Positions 7,208-15,917 of a stretch of DNA of 32,820 bases are shown here, in pieces. The stretch covers positions 1-32,820 of the forward strand of contig CAYQDO010000006.1 of assembly GCA_964416365.1 (NCBI GenBank), written 5' to 3'. The notes beneath the pieces were generated by a model that was not told the DNA's origin, made no database searches, and saw only the letters and a list, made by a program, of their open reading frames with translations. Numbering within the stretch: position 1 is the first letter of the stretch; every line of letters starts with the position of its first letter. A program made the translations under genes and the position numbers. The DNA comes from DUUS01 sp964416365. Lineage in GTDB: Bacteria; Bacillota_I; Bacilli_A; RF39; UBA660.

Positions 7208-10200
7208 TTATACGATATGAGATTCGATTGCCTTCAATAAATCCACTAAATAATAAATATAATGTTTTTCTAGATTTCTTAGTGGTAAAGTTATGCTTAT
7301 TCTTTTCATTTGATATTTAATTTTGAATTTTGAATAAATACTATATAGTTGTAAAAATAACTTCTCCCCATCAATTTTGTCGGATAATTCAGGGTGAAGA
7401 ATGATTTCTACTTGCTCTTTATTTTGATTAACTTGTTTAATACCTAGTTTTTGAGTAAGTTTTTCAAACCACTCTTGATACATATATACGAGAATTTTAT
7501 CATCAACTTTACCAAAGCGATCTTCAATCTCTGTTTTAGCTTTATTTAATGTTTCATAGTCTTCAATTTGGTTAATTAGTTTATGTATTTCAATTCTGAT
7601 ATTTTCTTCAACAACATAATCTTCAGAAATATGGGTGTCAACATTTATTAACGATACATCGCTTTCGTCCTTAGTAACTGATTCACCTTTTAATTCACTT
7701 AAGACTTCATTTACCATTTGCGTATACAAATTAATACCAACTGAATCTATAAACCCTGCTTGTTCACTGCCAAGTAAGTCTCCTGCTCCTCTTATTGAAA
7801 GATCTCTTAAGGCAATTTTATATCCACTTCCTAATTCTGTAAATTCTTTTATGGCTTTTAATCTTTTTACCGCTGTTTCTGTAAGAGTTTTAGACGGGTT
7901 ATACATCAAATAAGCATATGCAATCTTGTTGCTACGTCCAACTCTACCTCTTAACTGATATAACTGACTTAAACCGTAATTTTGAGCATCCATTACTATT
8001 AATGTATTAACATTTCCTATATCAATACCTGTTTCAATAATAGTAGAACAAACTAAAACATCATATTTATATTCTACAAAATCTTCAATAATACTTTCTA
8101 ATTTTGTCTTTGACATTTGACCGTGGGCAAAAGCAATTCTTGCTTCTGGGACTAAAGTTTTTAATTTAGAAACTTTTGTTTCAATACCTTTAACATTGTT
8201 ATATAAAAAATAAACTTGTCCACCTCTTGACAACTCTTTATATATGGCATCTTTTATTAATAAATCATTTTCTTCAATAACATATGTTTGAACTGGATAT
8301 CGATCATGAGGTGCTGTATCTAAAATAGATAGGTCTTTTAATCCGGACATGGCCATTTTTAATGTCCTTGGTATTGGAGTTGCTGATAATGTTAATACAT
8401 TAACATTATTTCTCATTATTTTAATTTTTTCCTTGTGAGTAACACCAAACCGTTGTTCTTCATCAATAATTAATAAACCTAAATTTGCAAATTTAATTTT
8501 TTCATTTAATAATCGATGCGTGCCGAAGATAATATCAATTTTACCAGAAGTTATTCCATTAAAAATTCTTTCTGATTCTTTTGCCGAAGTGAAGCGATTA
8601 AGTAACGCAATATTTAAGTCATATTCTTTATATCTTTCCAAAGCACTATTGTATTGTTGTTTAGATAGTATTGTTGTTGGACATAAATAAGCCACTTGAT
8701 AGCCATTTAAAACTGTCCGAAACATTCCTCTAAATGCTACTTCTGTTTTACCAAAACCAACATCACCGCATAATAAACGATCCATTGGCATACTAGAGGC
8801 TAAATCTTTTAGTATTTCATCTATACATTTTGTTTGATCACGAGTTTCTTCGTATTGAAAATCAAATTTAAATTTTTCTTCTTCTACAAAAGATAAATAA
8901 CTTTGAGTTTTAGAATTTTTTCTTTCGGCATAAAGCTGTAATAATTCCTTAGAGATATCTTTAATTCTCTTTTTAACAGCCATTTTGGTTTTGGTCCAGA
9001 CTGTGGACCCCAACTTATTAAGTTGTGGTTTTTTTCCTTCTTTATCTGCATATTTGTATATTGTATTAATTTTTTCAACTGGAATATACACTTTATCATT
9101 TCCTAAATAATTAATCTGAATATAGTCTTTTTTAAATCCTTGAGAATTTAATGTTATAACTCCAGCATATATGCCTATACCATGATGTTCATGAACTACG
9201 TAATCTCCCTTTTGAATATCGGAAAAGTCTTTTATTTTTCGACCAATTTTAAAAGCGGATTTATATGGTTCTTTTTTAGCTGTGGTTTCTATATCATTTT
9301 CACTGATATAAATAGTATTGTTTACAATAAAACCTTGATTAATCTTTTGTTTCAATAAATTTATTCGATTTGTTTCTATACTACCGATAATAATATTGTC
9401 AGAAAATAAATTACTTATTTCATTTATCATTTTATCTTTAGAAAGCATAAATACTACTGTATATTTATCCAATTTGGATAATACAAACTCACGTAATAAT
9501 TCTAAATTACCATGAAAGTTTTCAATTTCAGTACTATCTAAAGTGTAAGATTGTTGATTAGAAATGCCAAAATCGCCAATATTAATTTCTTGTTTTATAT
9601 TTATGTCTTCTAAACTCAACATGTGTTTTTCATCTAAAGTATTATTTTGTTCATTGTACTCTAGAATGTCTTGACATAGCTGCTTGTAAGAATTTATAAT
9701 TAAATCTTTTTCAACTGAGAAAACGATAGGATCATTCAAAAATGAATATAATGATTCTTCACTACTTGTAATTATCTCTCGATATGGGTTGATAGCATAT
9801 TCGTCTATGGACTCAGTTGATAATTGTGATTCTTCATCAAAATATTTTATTTTTTCAATCAAATTCCCAAAAAACTCTATTCTAACAGGCTTTTCGCTTT
9901 CAATCGGAAATATATCAATAATGTATCCTCTCACAGAATACTCACCAGTAGAGGTAACAAGGGACGTTCTGTTATAACCAAATTCTTCTAATAACAATTC
10001 AAAATTCTTACGGTTGATTTTTTCATTTACTTTGATTTTAGCTAAAGAGTTTTGCACAATTTTTCGATTCGGAAGGAATCTTAAAAATCCCATTAAATTA
10101 GTTACAATTATTGATGGAGTATCAGTACTTACTTTTTTCAATGTTTCTAATCGTTGATTTTTAAATTCTGGTGATATAGCTATAGCAACAGAAGTTAGAA

Positions 10201-10411
10201 ATTCGTCCATGGGAAAAAAATATACTTGTTCAGTATATGTCTTTAATTTTTCGAAATATTTTGTTGCTTCAAACAGTGAACTAGTAAGAATAATAATATT
10301 TTTCTTTTTTTCTTGAAAATAATTATAAATATATAATATTTTCAGTTCATCTGTTAAACCCAAAACATTTTCAATATTTTCTGTCTTAAATAATTCATAA
10401 ATGTTTTTCAT
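7208..10411 (-). CDS. mfd: Transcription-repair coupling factor Mfd
   Basis: DNA translocase that removes stalled RNA polymerase at lesions and recruits UvrA. The 1067-residue product has the UvrB-like N-terminal region (about 1-330), the polymerase-interaction domain starting IQKGDYVVHEHHGIGIY (about 395-460), the helicase Walker A GDVGFGKTEVA, the DEEQ box IIDEEQRFGV, motif III TLSATPIPRTLKMAMSG, motif VI QLRGRVGRS and a C-terminal TRCF domain (about 930-1060). Slightly shorter than B. subtilis Mfd. Seven bases downstream of pth; the fin (yabK) gene normally between them is missing. Confidence 0.98.
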   Translation of the reverse strand: MKNIYELFKTENIENVLGLTDELKILYIYNYFQEKKKNIIILTSSLFEATKYFEKLKTYTEQVYFFPMDEFLTSVAIAISPEFKNQRLETLKKVSTDTPSIIVTNLMGFLRFLPNRKIVQNSLAKIKVNEKINRKNFELLLEEFGYNRTSLVTSTGEYSVRGYIIDIFPIESEKPVRIEFFGNLIEKIKYFDEESQLSTESIDEYAINPYREIITSSEESLYSFLNDPIVFSVEKDLIINSYKQLCQDILEYNEQNNTLDEKHMLSLEDINIKQEINIGDFGISNQQSYTLDSTEIENFHGNLELLREFVLSKLDKYTVVFMLSKDKMINEISNLFSDNIIIGSIETNRINLLKQKINQGFIVNNTIYISENDIETTAKKEPYKSAFKIGRKIKDFSDIQKGDYVVHEHHGIGIYAGVITLNSQGFKKDYIQINYLGNDKVYIPVEKINTIYKYADKEGKKPQLNKLGSTVWTKTKMAVKKRIKDISKELLQLYAERKNSKTQSYLSFVEEEKFKFDFQYEETRDQTKCIDEILKDLASSMPMDRLLCGDVGFGKTEVAFRGMFRTVLNGYQVAYLCPTTILSKQQYNSALERYKEYDLNIALLNRFTSAKESERIFNGITSGKIDIIFGTHRLLNEKIKFANLGLLIIDEEQRFGVTHKEKIKIMRNNVNVLTLSATPIPRTLKMAMSGLKDLSILDTAPHDRYPVQTYVIEENDLLIKDAIYKELSRGGQVYFLYNNVKGIETKVSKLKTLVPEARIAFAHGQMSKTKLESIIEDFVEYKYDVLVCSTIIETGIDIGNVNTLIVMDAQNYGLSQLYQLRGRVGRSNKIAYAYLMYNPSKTLTETAVKRLKAIKEFTELGSGYKIALRDLSIRGAGDLLGSEQAGFIDSVGINLYTQMVNEVLSELKGESVTKDESDVSLINVDTHISEDYVVEENIRIEIHKLINQIEDYETLNKAKTEIEDRFGKVDDKILVYMYQEWFEKLTQKLGIKQVNQNKEQVEIILHPELSDKIDGEKLFLQLYSIYSKFKIKYQMKRISITLPLRNLEKHYIYYLVDLLKAIESHIV

Positions 10412-10418
10412 GTTAAAC

Positions 10419-10955
10419 CTAATTATATTTATTCATTAACTCTTGAGGCGTTGTACTTGCAATAAAATCGTTAATAATGTTATTAAAAGTAATAAAATTG
10501 TCTGATAATAGTTGTCTTTCTTCTTTAGATAATTTACCTAAAACATAACTAGCTGCATCTATCATTTGGGGATGGGAAACACCAATTTTCAATCTTAGAA
10601 AGTTGTTACTGCCTAGCTCAGAAATGATAGACTTAATACCATTATTTCCACCAGATGAACTTTCTTTCTTTAAACGAAAATCTGCTATCTTTAAATCTAA
10701 ATCATCGTGGATTATAATGATATCATTTAAATCAATTTTATAATAATCAACAAAATATTTAACAGCAACTCCAGATAAATTCATATAAGTCGTTGGTTTT
10801 AAAAATATTATGTCTTTATTTTTATAAATTAAACCATATTTTTTTTCTATCCAATTTATATCTTTTAAATAATTATCTAAAATATCAAAACCAATGTTGT
10901 GCCTTGTACCGACATATTCTTTTCCCGGATTACCTAGTCCAACAATAAGTTTCAT
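10419..10955 (-). CDS. pth: Peptidyl-tRNA hydrolase
   Basis: Releases peptides from peptidyl-tRNA that dropped off ribosomes. The 178-residue product shows GLGNPGKEYVGTRHNIGF at its start with catalytic His 19, substrate-contact Asn in KPTTYMNLSG (near 58-67), HDDLDL and SSGGNNGIKSI; full length. GAGGAGGGG precedes the ATG. A Noc-type palindrome lies just upstream, between ricT and pth. B. subtilis calls it spoVC, in the same place before mfd. Confidence 0.97.
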   Translation of the reverse strand: MKLIVGLGNPGKEYVGTRHNIGFDILDNYLKDINWIEKKYGLIYKNKDIIFLKPTTYMNLSGVAVKYFVDYYKIDLNDIIIIHDDLDLKIADFRLKKESSSGGNNGIKSIISELGSNNFLRLKIGVSHPQMIDAASYVLGKLSKEERQLLSDNFITFNNIINDFIASTTPQELMNKYN

Positions 10956-10980
10956 ATTTCCCCTCCTCGTAATAAAAATT

Positions 10981-10994
10981 ATTTCCCGGGAAAT
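10981..10994. promoter_or_regulatory. Noc-binding site (NBS)
   Basis: Perfect ATTTCCCGGGAAAT, identical to the B. subtilis Noc consensus, in the ricT-pth gap. The dyad extends to 24 bases (10976-10999), with AAATT and its complement on the flanks. A noc gene is present at 31033-32193. Confidence 0.9.
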
Positions 10995-11021
10995 AATTTC
11001 TATAAATTATTATACGTAATT

Positions 11022-11807
11022 TTATTTTTTACATCCATTGCAGCAATTAATAAAAACCTCTTTAATTTCACCATTTATATCAATTTTATAAGAACCGACA
11101 AGAAAATTTATTGAAACAACTGTTCCTGTTTTATCTTCGTATTTTACTCTTTCTCCCACATTAGGTAGTTCTTTACGACATTTAGCATAATGCTCATCTT
11201 CGTAGGCAAGACAACATAACAATCTTCCACAAGCGCCATTAATTTTGGTTGGGTTTAAAGCTATGTTTTGATTTTTCGCCATGTTAATTGATATAGCTTC
11301 TATGTTGTTTAGAAAAGATGAACAACATAAAGCATAACCACATTGACCAATTCCACCTATTTCTTTGGATTTATCCCTAACTCCGATTTGATGCAATTCT
11401 ATTCTGGTTTTAAATTTTCCAGCCAATACTTTTAGTAAATCGCGAAAATCTACTCTTTCATCAGCTAGAAAATTAAAGATTAATTGTTTACGGTCAAAAG
11501 TATAATTACAATCTGTAAAGTGCATATTCAGATTTAATTCGTTTGCTGCTTCTTTTGCTTCTTGCAAAGCATTTTTACTATCTGATAAATTTTTAAAATA
11601 AACATCTTGATCTTTTTTGGTTGCTTTTCTTAAAAGGTTTTTTAAGGGTTTATTTATTTCTCTTTCATCAATAAAAATAACCTTTCCATATTGGTCGCCC
11701 TTTTCTGTCTCAACTATGGCATAGTCATTAACATCAATATCAATATTGTTATGATAAAAATTATATACTTTACCATTTTCTTTAAATGATATTCCACATA
11801 CTTTCAT
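11022..11807 (-). CDS. ricT: PSP1-domain protein RicT (YaaT)
   Basis: In B. subtilis RicT is part of the RicT-RicF-RicA (Y-complex) iron-sulfur complex that promotes RNase Y mRNA maturation and affects Spo0A and competence. The 261-residue product has the PSP1 domain (about 58-145: QLIFNFLADERVDFRDLLKVLAGKFKTRIELHQIGVRD) and the cysteine-rich region CGYALCCSSF, GACGRLLCCLAYE and a final CCNGCKK, possible Fe-S ligands. Its ATG overlaps the holB stop (ATGA), as in B. subtilis holB-yaaT. Which of RicF and RicA exist is not visible here. Confidence 0.95.
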   Translation of the reverse strand: MKVCGISFKENGKVYNFYHNNIDIDVNDYAIVETEKGDQYGKVIFIDEREINKPLKNLLRKATKKDQDVYFKNLSDSKNALQEAKEAANELNLNMHFTDCNYTFDRKQLIFNFLADERVDFRDLLKVLAGKFKTRIELHQIGVRDKSKEIGGIGQCGYALCCSSFLNNIEAISINMAKNQNIALNPTKINGACGRLLCCLAYEDEHYAKCRKELPNVGERVKYEDKTGTVVSINFLVGSYKIDINGEIKEVFINCCNGCKK

Positions 11808-12541
11808 GAATTCTTCACCTCAATACATAATTTGTCTAATAACAATTCAATATTAACATTACTTTTTAACATGCGCAATATATTCTCTAATACAAGGATT
11901 ACGTTTGCGGCAGATTTTAATTTTTGAATGCTATTGACATTAAATTCTTCGTTATATTTACTTATGGTAAGTTCCACAATATTAACTAAATTAGTTCGGT
12001 CATATTTTGAATACTTTTTTTTACATTCAATTTCATTTGCATCATTCATATTATTTAAGAAATCAATTAGAATATCAACTTCTTTTTCCAATTCATTATA
12101 ATTTTTATCTTCTATAATTTTAAATATCTGACATCTACTTTTAATAGTCGGCAGAACTTGTGAATTGGTAGCTAGCAATACACCCATTGTCGAGGTGTTT
12201 GGTTCCTCTAAAAATTTTAATAATTTGTTAGCTGAAGAATTATTCATTTTTTCTGCTTGTTTAATAATATAAATGTTGTAATCATTGTAAAATGGTTTTA
12301 AACTGAATCTTTTTTGAAGATTAGCAATACTTTCGCTTTTTATTTCTTTGCCCTCTGGTTCAATAACAATTAAATTAATATTATTTATATAATCGAATGT
12401 ATCAATTAGATTATTTTCTTTTAGTAAGTTGATTACTTTAAAAAAAGTATCTTCAGTGTTTTCAGTTTCAATTAAAAAAGCATGAGGTAGCTTGTCCTCA
12501 AGTAAACACATTTTAAAATACTCGTAAAAATTTTCTTTCAA
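11804..12541 (-). CDS. holB: DNA polymerase III delta' subunit-like clamp-loader protein
   Basis: Part of the clamp loader that places the DnaN ring on DNA. The 245-residue product is shorter than the usual 320-330 residues. It has DKLPHAFLIET at the start (where dnaX has SHAYIF), an ASCE-type core without a P-loop, AEKMNNSSANKLLKFLEEPNTSTMGVLLATNSQVLPTIKSRCQIFK (about 96-140), which is the sensor and SRC region, and a shortened C-terminal domain. No zinc-binding cysteines. Delta' subunits normally lack ATPase activity, consistent with this sequence. Lies between bofA and ricT. Confidence 0.93.
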   Translation of the reverse strand: MKENFYEYFKMCLLEDKLPHAFLIETENTEDTFFKVINLLKENNLIDTFDYINNINLIVIEPEGKEIKSESIANLQKRFSLKPFYNDYNIYIIKQAEKMNNSSANKLLKFLEEPNTSTMGVLLATNSQVLPTIKSRCQIFKIIEDKNYNELEKEVDILIDFLNNMNDANEIECKKKYSKYDRTNLVNIVELTISKYNEEFNVNSIQKLKSAANVILVLENILRMLKSNVNIELLLDKLCIEVKNS

Positions 12542-12553
12542 AATACCACCTAC

Positions 12554-12733
12554 TTAGATTAAAAAGAAAAAGGAAAGTGCCAAGGAAACTAAACCAGGAA
12601 ATCCTAAAATTGACACTATTGAAATGGTTATTAAATTTAATGGTACAAATATATCGAAATTTTTTATTATTAAATCTAAACTGTAAATAATTATTATAGC
12701 AAATGTTATTTTTTTAATTATTTTTATTATCAT
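12554..12733 (-). CDS. bofA: BofA-like sigma-K processing regulator (small gene)
   Basis: BofA in B. subtilis is an integral membrane protein that holds back SpoIVFB so that pro-sigma-K is cut only after a forespore signal. This 59-residue product is missed by length-limited ORF calling. AGGTGA lies four bases before the ATG. It begins with a basic IIKIIKK, a first membrane helix (about 9-24), then VPLNLITISIVSILGFPGLV (residues 30-49), matching the BofA pattern of a proline-asparagine turn, a hydrophobic run and a GxPG motif. Shorter than the usual 80-90 residues. Position next to recR, as in B. subtilis recR-yaaL-bofA, supports the call. YaaL is absent. Confidence 0.85.
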   Translation of the reverse strand: MIIKIIKKITFAIIIIYSLDLIIKNFDIFVPLNLITISIVSILGFPGLVSLALSFFFLI

Positions 12734-12770
12734 ATAATCACCTAATAATAATATGATAATTTAAAATTAA

Positions 12771-13376
12771 TTATAACAAATCTTTCCGATCATCTAATGC
12801 TCTTTCCAATGTTAGAGCATCTAAATAATCTATTTCTGCTCCCATTGGTATCCCATACGACAATCTGCTAATTTTTATGTTTTTATTTCTTAATATTTGA
12901 GTAATGTACATTGTTGTTGCTTCACCTTCTATAGTCGGTTTTAAAGCAATAATTAGTTCTACCTCTTTGTCTTTTAAATTGTTACATCTTGATATTAAAG
13001 TATTAATATTTAAATCGTCAGGATTTATTCCATCTATAGGAGATATTAAACCACCTAAAACGTGATAAGCTCCATTAAATTTACCGATTTTTTCAAATAA
13101 AAAAACGCTCTTGTAATCTTCCACAATACATATTAAAGATTGATTACGATATTCATTAGTGCAGATGTGACAATTCTTTTCATCAGTTAAATTTCCGCAA
13201 ATAGTACAATTATGTAATACCTTTTTTATTTTTTGAATGGATTTTGCAAAATTTTCATTTTCTTCTGCAGAAAAATTTATAATTGATAAAGCTAATCTCT
13301 CGGCTGTTTTATCACCAATTGTTGGTAGCCTCTTAAAATGTTCAATTAATTCTTCTAATGCTTTCGGATAAATCAT
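12771..13376 (-). CDS. recR: Recombination mediator RecR
   Basis: Works with RecO and RecF to load RecA on single-stranded DNA gaps. The 201-residue product has an N-terminal HhH (RLPTIGDKTAERLALSI, about 16-32), a C4 zinc finger CTICGNLTDEKNCHIC (about 57-72) and a Toprim domain (about 80-175: ICIVEDYKSVFLFEKIGKFNGAYHVLGGLISPIDG). Full length. One base from the ybaB stop; a GGTGG lies about 11 bases upstream. Confidence 0.97.
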   Translation of the reverse strand: MIYPKALEELIEHFKRLPTIGDKTAERLALSIINFSAEENENFAKSIQKIKKVLHNCTICGNLTDEKNCHICTNEYRNQSLICIVEDYKSVFLFEKIGKFNGAYHVLGGLISPIDGINPDDLNINTLISRCNNLKDKEVELIIALKPTIEGEATTMYITQILRNKNIKISRLSYGIPMGAEIDYLDALTLERALDDRKDLL

Positions 13377-13377
13377 A

Positions 13378-13677
13378 TTATATTAATCCACCCAAGCCGG
13401 ATCCATACATACCCATTTTAGATTCAATTTCATCATCTATTTGTTTCAAAATGTTTTTAAAGGCAATGGCAATCATTTCTTCTAGAACTTCGATATCTTC
13501 TTGATCGTTTATAAGCTCTTTTTTTATTATAAACTCTTTAATATTTCTTTTCCCGTTCATCTTTAAAGAAATAAATTCATTTTGTTCAGCAAATTCTTTA
13601 TTATCAATTTCTGCTTGTTTTTTTTCAATATCTTTTTTTAATTTTTGAGCTTGCGCCATTAAGTTTTGCATATTCAT
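13378..13677 (-). CDS. ybaB: YbaB/EbfC nucleoid-associated protein
   Basis: Small DNA-binding dimer; in several species it binds DNA near recR-dnaX and shapes the nucleoid. The 99-residue product starts NMQNLMAQAQKLKKDIEKKQAEI, a coiled alpha segment, and ends IESKMGMYGSGLGGLI, with a flexible glycine tail. The central beta region is more divergent (ISLKMNGKRNIKEFIIKK) than usual. AGGAGG lies seven bases upstream. It lies between dnaX and recR as in most Bacteria. Confidence 0.95.
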   Translation of the reverse strand: MNMQNLMAQAQKLKKDIEKKQAEIDNKEFAEQNEFISLKMNGKRNIKEFIIKKELINDQEDIEVLEEMIAIAFKNILKQIDDEIESKMGMYGSGLGGLI

Positions 13678-13690
13678 TTTATTTCCTCCT

Positions 13691-15262
13691 TTAATTTACT
13701 TCTACTAATTCATCGCCAAATATTGACTCTGCACTATTTATTGCTTCATTTTTTTGAATTATACTTTCTGGTTCAGATATTAATTCATATTTTTTGGTTT
13801 TTTGATTTTTTATATATTGATTTTTTTCTTCTAACCAACAATTATTGTCTAAACAAATAACTTTAACAGATATATCGAATTGTTTTTCCAGATTTAAACT
13901 TATTTCGTTAGAAATTGAATTAAGCAAAATACTATTAGAATATGATTCAGTTGATAGTAATACGTTAGTTGGCGAAACTACTTCAACCGTAGTATCCTTT
14001 AATAATGACCCTAGTTTATATTCTTCTTTTTTTATTAAGTTATCAATTAATTGTTTCCATTTTTTAATAAATTCTTTTTTCAAATCTAAGTTAGCATCAA
14101 CAAACGAGTTATTAATTCTTATATTAATTATTTCTTCGTTGATTTGTGCTTTTTTTGGTGCAGAAATTATTTCCCGGGAAATAATTTCTTTTTCATCAGC
14201 TTTAATTTTTTGTTTAACCATTTCTTTTGTTTCCTCAGAAACAGCACTATTTTCATTGTTAGTTTTAATATTTTTTAAAAGCACAGCTTTAATTAAAACA
14301 TATTTATTGCTTTTTTGATAACAATTTTCTAAATCAATTATAAGATTTTCTAACTCTGAGCAGCTATTTTGGTTGTTTATCTTTTTCTCTATTAATTGGT
14401 TTAATAAATAATCTAACATTTTAGTAATCAAAATACCTGCTTCAACTCCAGAATTTCTAAAGGTATCTATTTGATTAAGTACTTCTGTCAAATTGTTATT
14501 AAAATAGTTCGCAAACAAATCTGATAATTCTTTATTTGTAATTACACCATAAGTATTTTTTATTGTTTCAATAGTAATTTTTTCATTTAATTTTGATAAT
14601 TGATCTAAAGTACTTAAAGCATCTCTTAAACCACCATCGGACATACGAGCAATTTCTTTAATAGCATCCTGATCAATTTTGATTTTTTCATTTTTTATTA
14701 TTTTTATTAATAATTCCGTAATTATTTCATCACTGATTCTTTGAAAATCGAATCTTTGACACCTTGATAATACGGTTATTGGCACTTTTTGAATTTCTGT
14801 TGTTGCCAAAATGAACATAACGTGTTTGGGTGGTTCTTCTAAAGTTTTTAAAAAAGCGTTCCAAGCGCTAGTTGATAACATATGGACTTCATCTATTATG
14901 TATATTTTGTATTTGGCATAAGACGGTAAAATTTTTATATTCTCACGGATTTCTCTTATTTCGTCAACGCCGTTGTTTGATGCCGCATCTATTTCGATAA
15001 TATCAGTAGAATCGTTAAAAGAAAGGCAAAAAGCACATTTTTCACATGGATCGTAATTTATTAAATTTTCACAATTAACAGTTTTAGCAAATATTTTAGC
15101 TGTACTTGTCTTTCCAGTACCTCTAGGACCTGTAAAAATATAAGCATGCGACAATTTCTGATTAATAATAGAATTTAACAATATTTCCTTTATATTATCT
15201 TGCCCTACTAATTCCGAAAAATTCTTAGGTCTATATTTTCGATATAACACTTTGTAGTCCAT
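13691..15262 (-). CDS. dnaX: DNA polymerase III gamma/tau subunit
   Basis: ATPase of the clamp loader that bridges polymerase and helicase. The 523-residue product has SHAYIFTGPRGTGKTSTAKIF (Walker A near residue 44-51), a C4 zinc module CENLINYDPCEKCAFC, DEVHMLSTSAWNAFLKTLEEPP, SRCQRFDFQRI and a C-terminal linker and tau-like region (about 340-523). Start ATG 15262 has TTGGAGG five bases upstream; an in-frame ATG further upstream would overlap the spacer. No gamma-type frameshift signal is obvious. A full Noc site is encoded in its linker. B. subtilis dnaX is 563 residues. Confidence 0.97.
   Translation of the reverse strand: MDYKVLYRKYRPKNFSELVGQDNIKEILLNSIINQKLSHAYIFTGPRGTGKTSTAKIFAKTVNCENLINYDPCEKCAFCLSFNDSTDIIEIDAASNNGVDEIREIRENIKILPSYAKYKIYIIDEVHMLSTSAWNAFLKTLEEPPKHVMFILATTEIQKVPITVLSRCQRFDFQRISDEIITELLIKIIKNEKIKIDQDAIKEIARMSDGGLRDALSTLDQLSKLNEKITIETIKNTYGVITNKELSDLFANYFNNNLTEVLNQIDTFRNSGVEAGILITKMLDYLLNQLIEKKINNQNSCSELENLIIDLENCYQKSNKYVLIKAVLLKNIKTNNENSAVSEETKEMVKQKIKADEKEIISREIISAPKKAQINEEIINIRINNSFVDANLDLKKEFIKKWKQLIDNLIKKEEYKLGSLLKDTTVEVVSPTNVLLSTESYSNSILLNSISNEISLNLEKQFDISVKVICLDNNCWLEEKNQYIKNQKTKKYELISEPESIIQKNEAINSAESIFGDELVEVN
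14169..14182. promoter_or_regulatory. Noc-binding site inside dnaX
   Basis: Perfect ATTTCCCGGGAAAT inside dnaX codons about 361-365, in the variable linker (EIISREIIS). The dyad extends to 26 bases (14163-14188). Twenty-four or more of those bases match the site at 10976-10999, suggesting selection for the extended form. Confidence 0.85.
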
Positions 15263-15294
15263 ATTTTCCTCCAAAAATATTATATCATATCTTA

Positions 15295-15726
15295 TTATTT
15301 TTTTCGTCTTATTTTCCAAAAATTATTTAATATTTTTAAATACTCTTTTTTAATTTTTTCCGTGGTTTCATTACCTAATTTTTTGATTTCTGTTTTGTAA
15401 TATTGCTTTTTTTCCGGCATACGATCAATCAAGTAATAAACCTTATTTATTCTAGCTTCTCTAATCACCGACTCACACATTTCACAAGGCTTCATAGTAA
15501 CATATATCGTACAATTGTTCAGTCTCCAAGTTTTTAATTTTTTATTTGCTTTTTTAACAACTTGAATTTCCGCATGATCAGTAGTTAATTCTGTTTTGTT
15601 TCTTTTGTTATATGCTTTAGCTATAATTTTATTTTTGTACAATAAGACAGCCGCTACTGGCATTTCTTCCTTCTTGGCAGCTTTTAAAGATAGCTTAAAA
15701 AGTTCATTTAATATTTTGTTTTCCAT
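15295..15726 (-). CDS. tadA: tRNA adenosine deaminase TadA
   Basis: Converts A34 to inosine in tRNA-Arg(ACG). The 143-residue product has the zinc cytidine-deaminase fold with HAE in TTDHAEIQVVKKA (about 58-66) and PCEMC (about 89-93), MPVAAVLLYKNKIIAKAYNKRNK early on. The Glu of HAE is the proton shuttle. Start ATG 15726 is chosen over an in-frame upstream ATG because the SRP RNA occupies that sequence; AAAGGA lies about ten bases upstream. TMKPCEMC and DRMPEKK differ from the usual LEPC and D..AG, so another cytidine/guanine deaminase is possible, but the location upstream of dnaX supports TadA (yaaJ). Confidence 0.86.
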   Translation of the reverse strand: MENKILNELFKLSLKAAKKEEMPVAAVLLYKNKIIAKAYNKRNKTELTTDHAEIQVVKKANKKLKTWRLNNCTIYVTMKPCEMCESVIREARINKVYYLIDRMPEKKQYYKTEIKKLGNETTEKIKKEYLKILNNFWKIRRKK

Positions 15727-15743
15727 AATATTCTTTTCCTTTA

Positions 15744-15822
15744 TAAAAAAAGCACACATACATAGAGGTTATTATGGCTGCTTTCTTCCGAATCTGACCA
15801 AGTTATAACATATGCATTGTGC
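15744..15822 (-). ncRNA. ffs: Signal recognition particle RNA, short 4.5S-like form
   Basis: On the minus strand GGTCAGATTCGGAAGAAAGCAGCC (overlapping 15778-15801) is the conserved helix 8 that binds Ffh. Outer arms GCACA...TGTGC and TGCATA...TATGTA pair to close the hairpin, and a T run (15744-15751) follows. Only about 71-79 nt, with no room for the Alu domain typical of Bacillus scRNA. TATGAT (15834-15839) is a possible -10. Position between gyrA and tadA-dnaX parallels scr next to dnaX in B. subtilis. Confidence 0.92.
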
Positions 15823-15857
15823 ATATAAATAATATCATAACAGTGTTTTATCTTCAA

Positions 15858-15873
15858 TGTTTCACGTGAAACA
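15858..15873. promoter_or_regulatory. parS site 1 (ParB-binding)
   Basis: Perfect TGTTTCACGTGAAACA, the bacterial consensus. The dyad extends to 26 bases (15853-15878). It lies between the SRP RNA promoter region and the gyrA terminator. Confidence 0.95.
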
Positions 15874-15883
15874 TTGAAATATG

Positions 15884-15914
15884 AAAAAAGAATGTTTCAC
15901 GTGAAACATTCTTT
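15884..15914 (-). terminator. gyrA terminator formed by parS site 2
   Basis: On the minus strand a 12-pair stem (15887-15914) with an ACGT loop, built from the extended parS 2 palindrome, is followed by TTT and more T-rich sequence. It lies four bases after the gyrA stop, where a terminator is expected. Confidence 0.8.
15893..15908. promoter_or_regulatory. parS site 2
   Basis: Perfect TGTTTCACGTGAAACA. The dyad extends to 28 bases and overlaps the gyrA terminator stem. Confidence 0.95.
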
Positions 15915-15917
15915 AAT

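Noticed and set aside
8884..9099. 71-codon minus-strand frame inside mfd
   Set aside because: Lies in another frame of mfd with no independent support.
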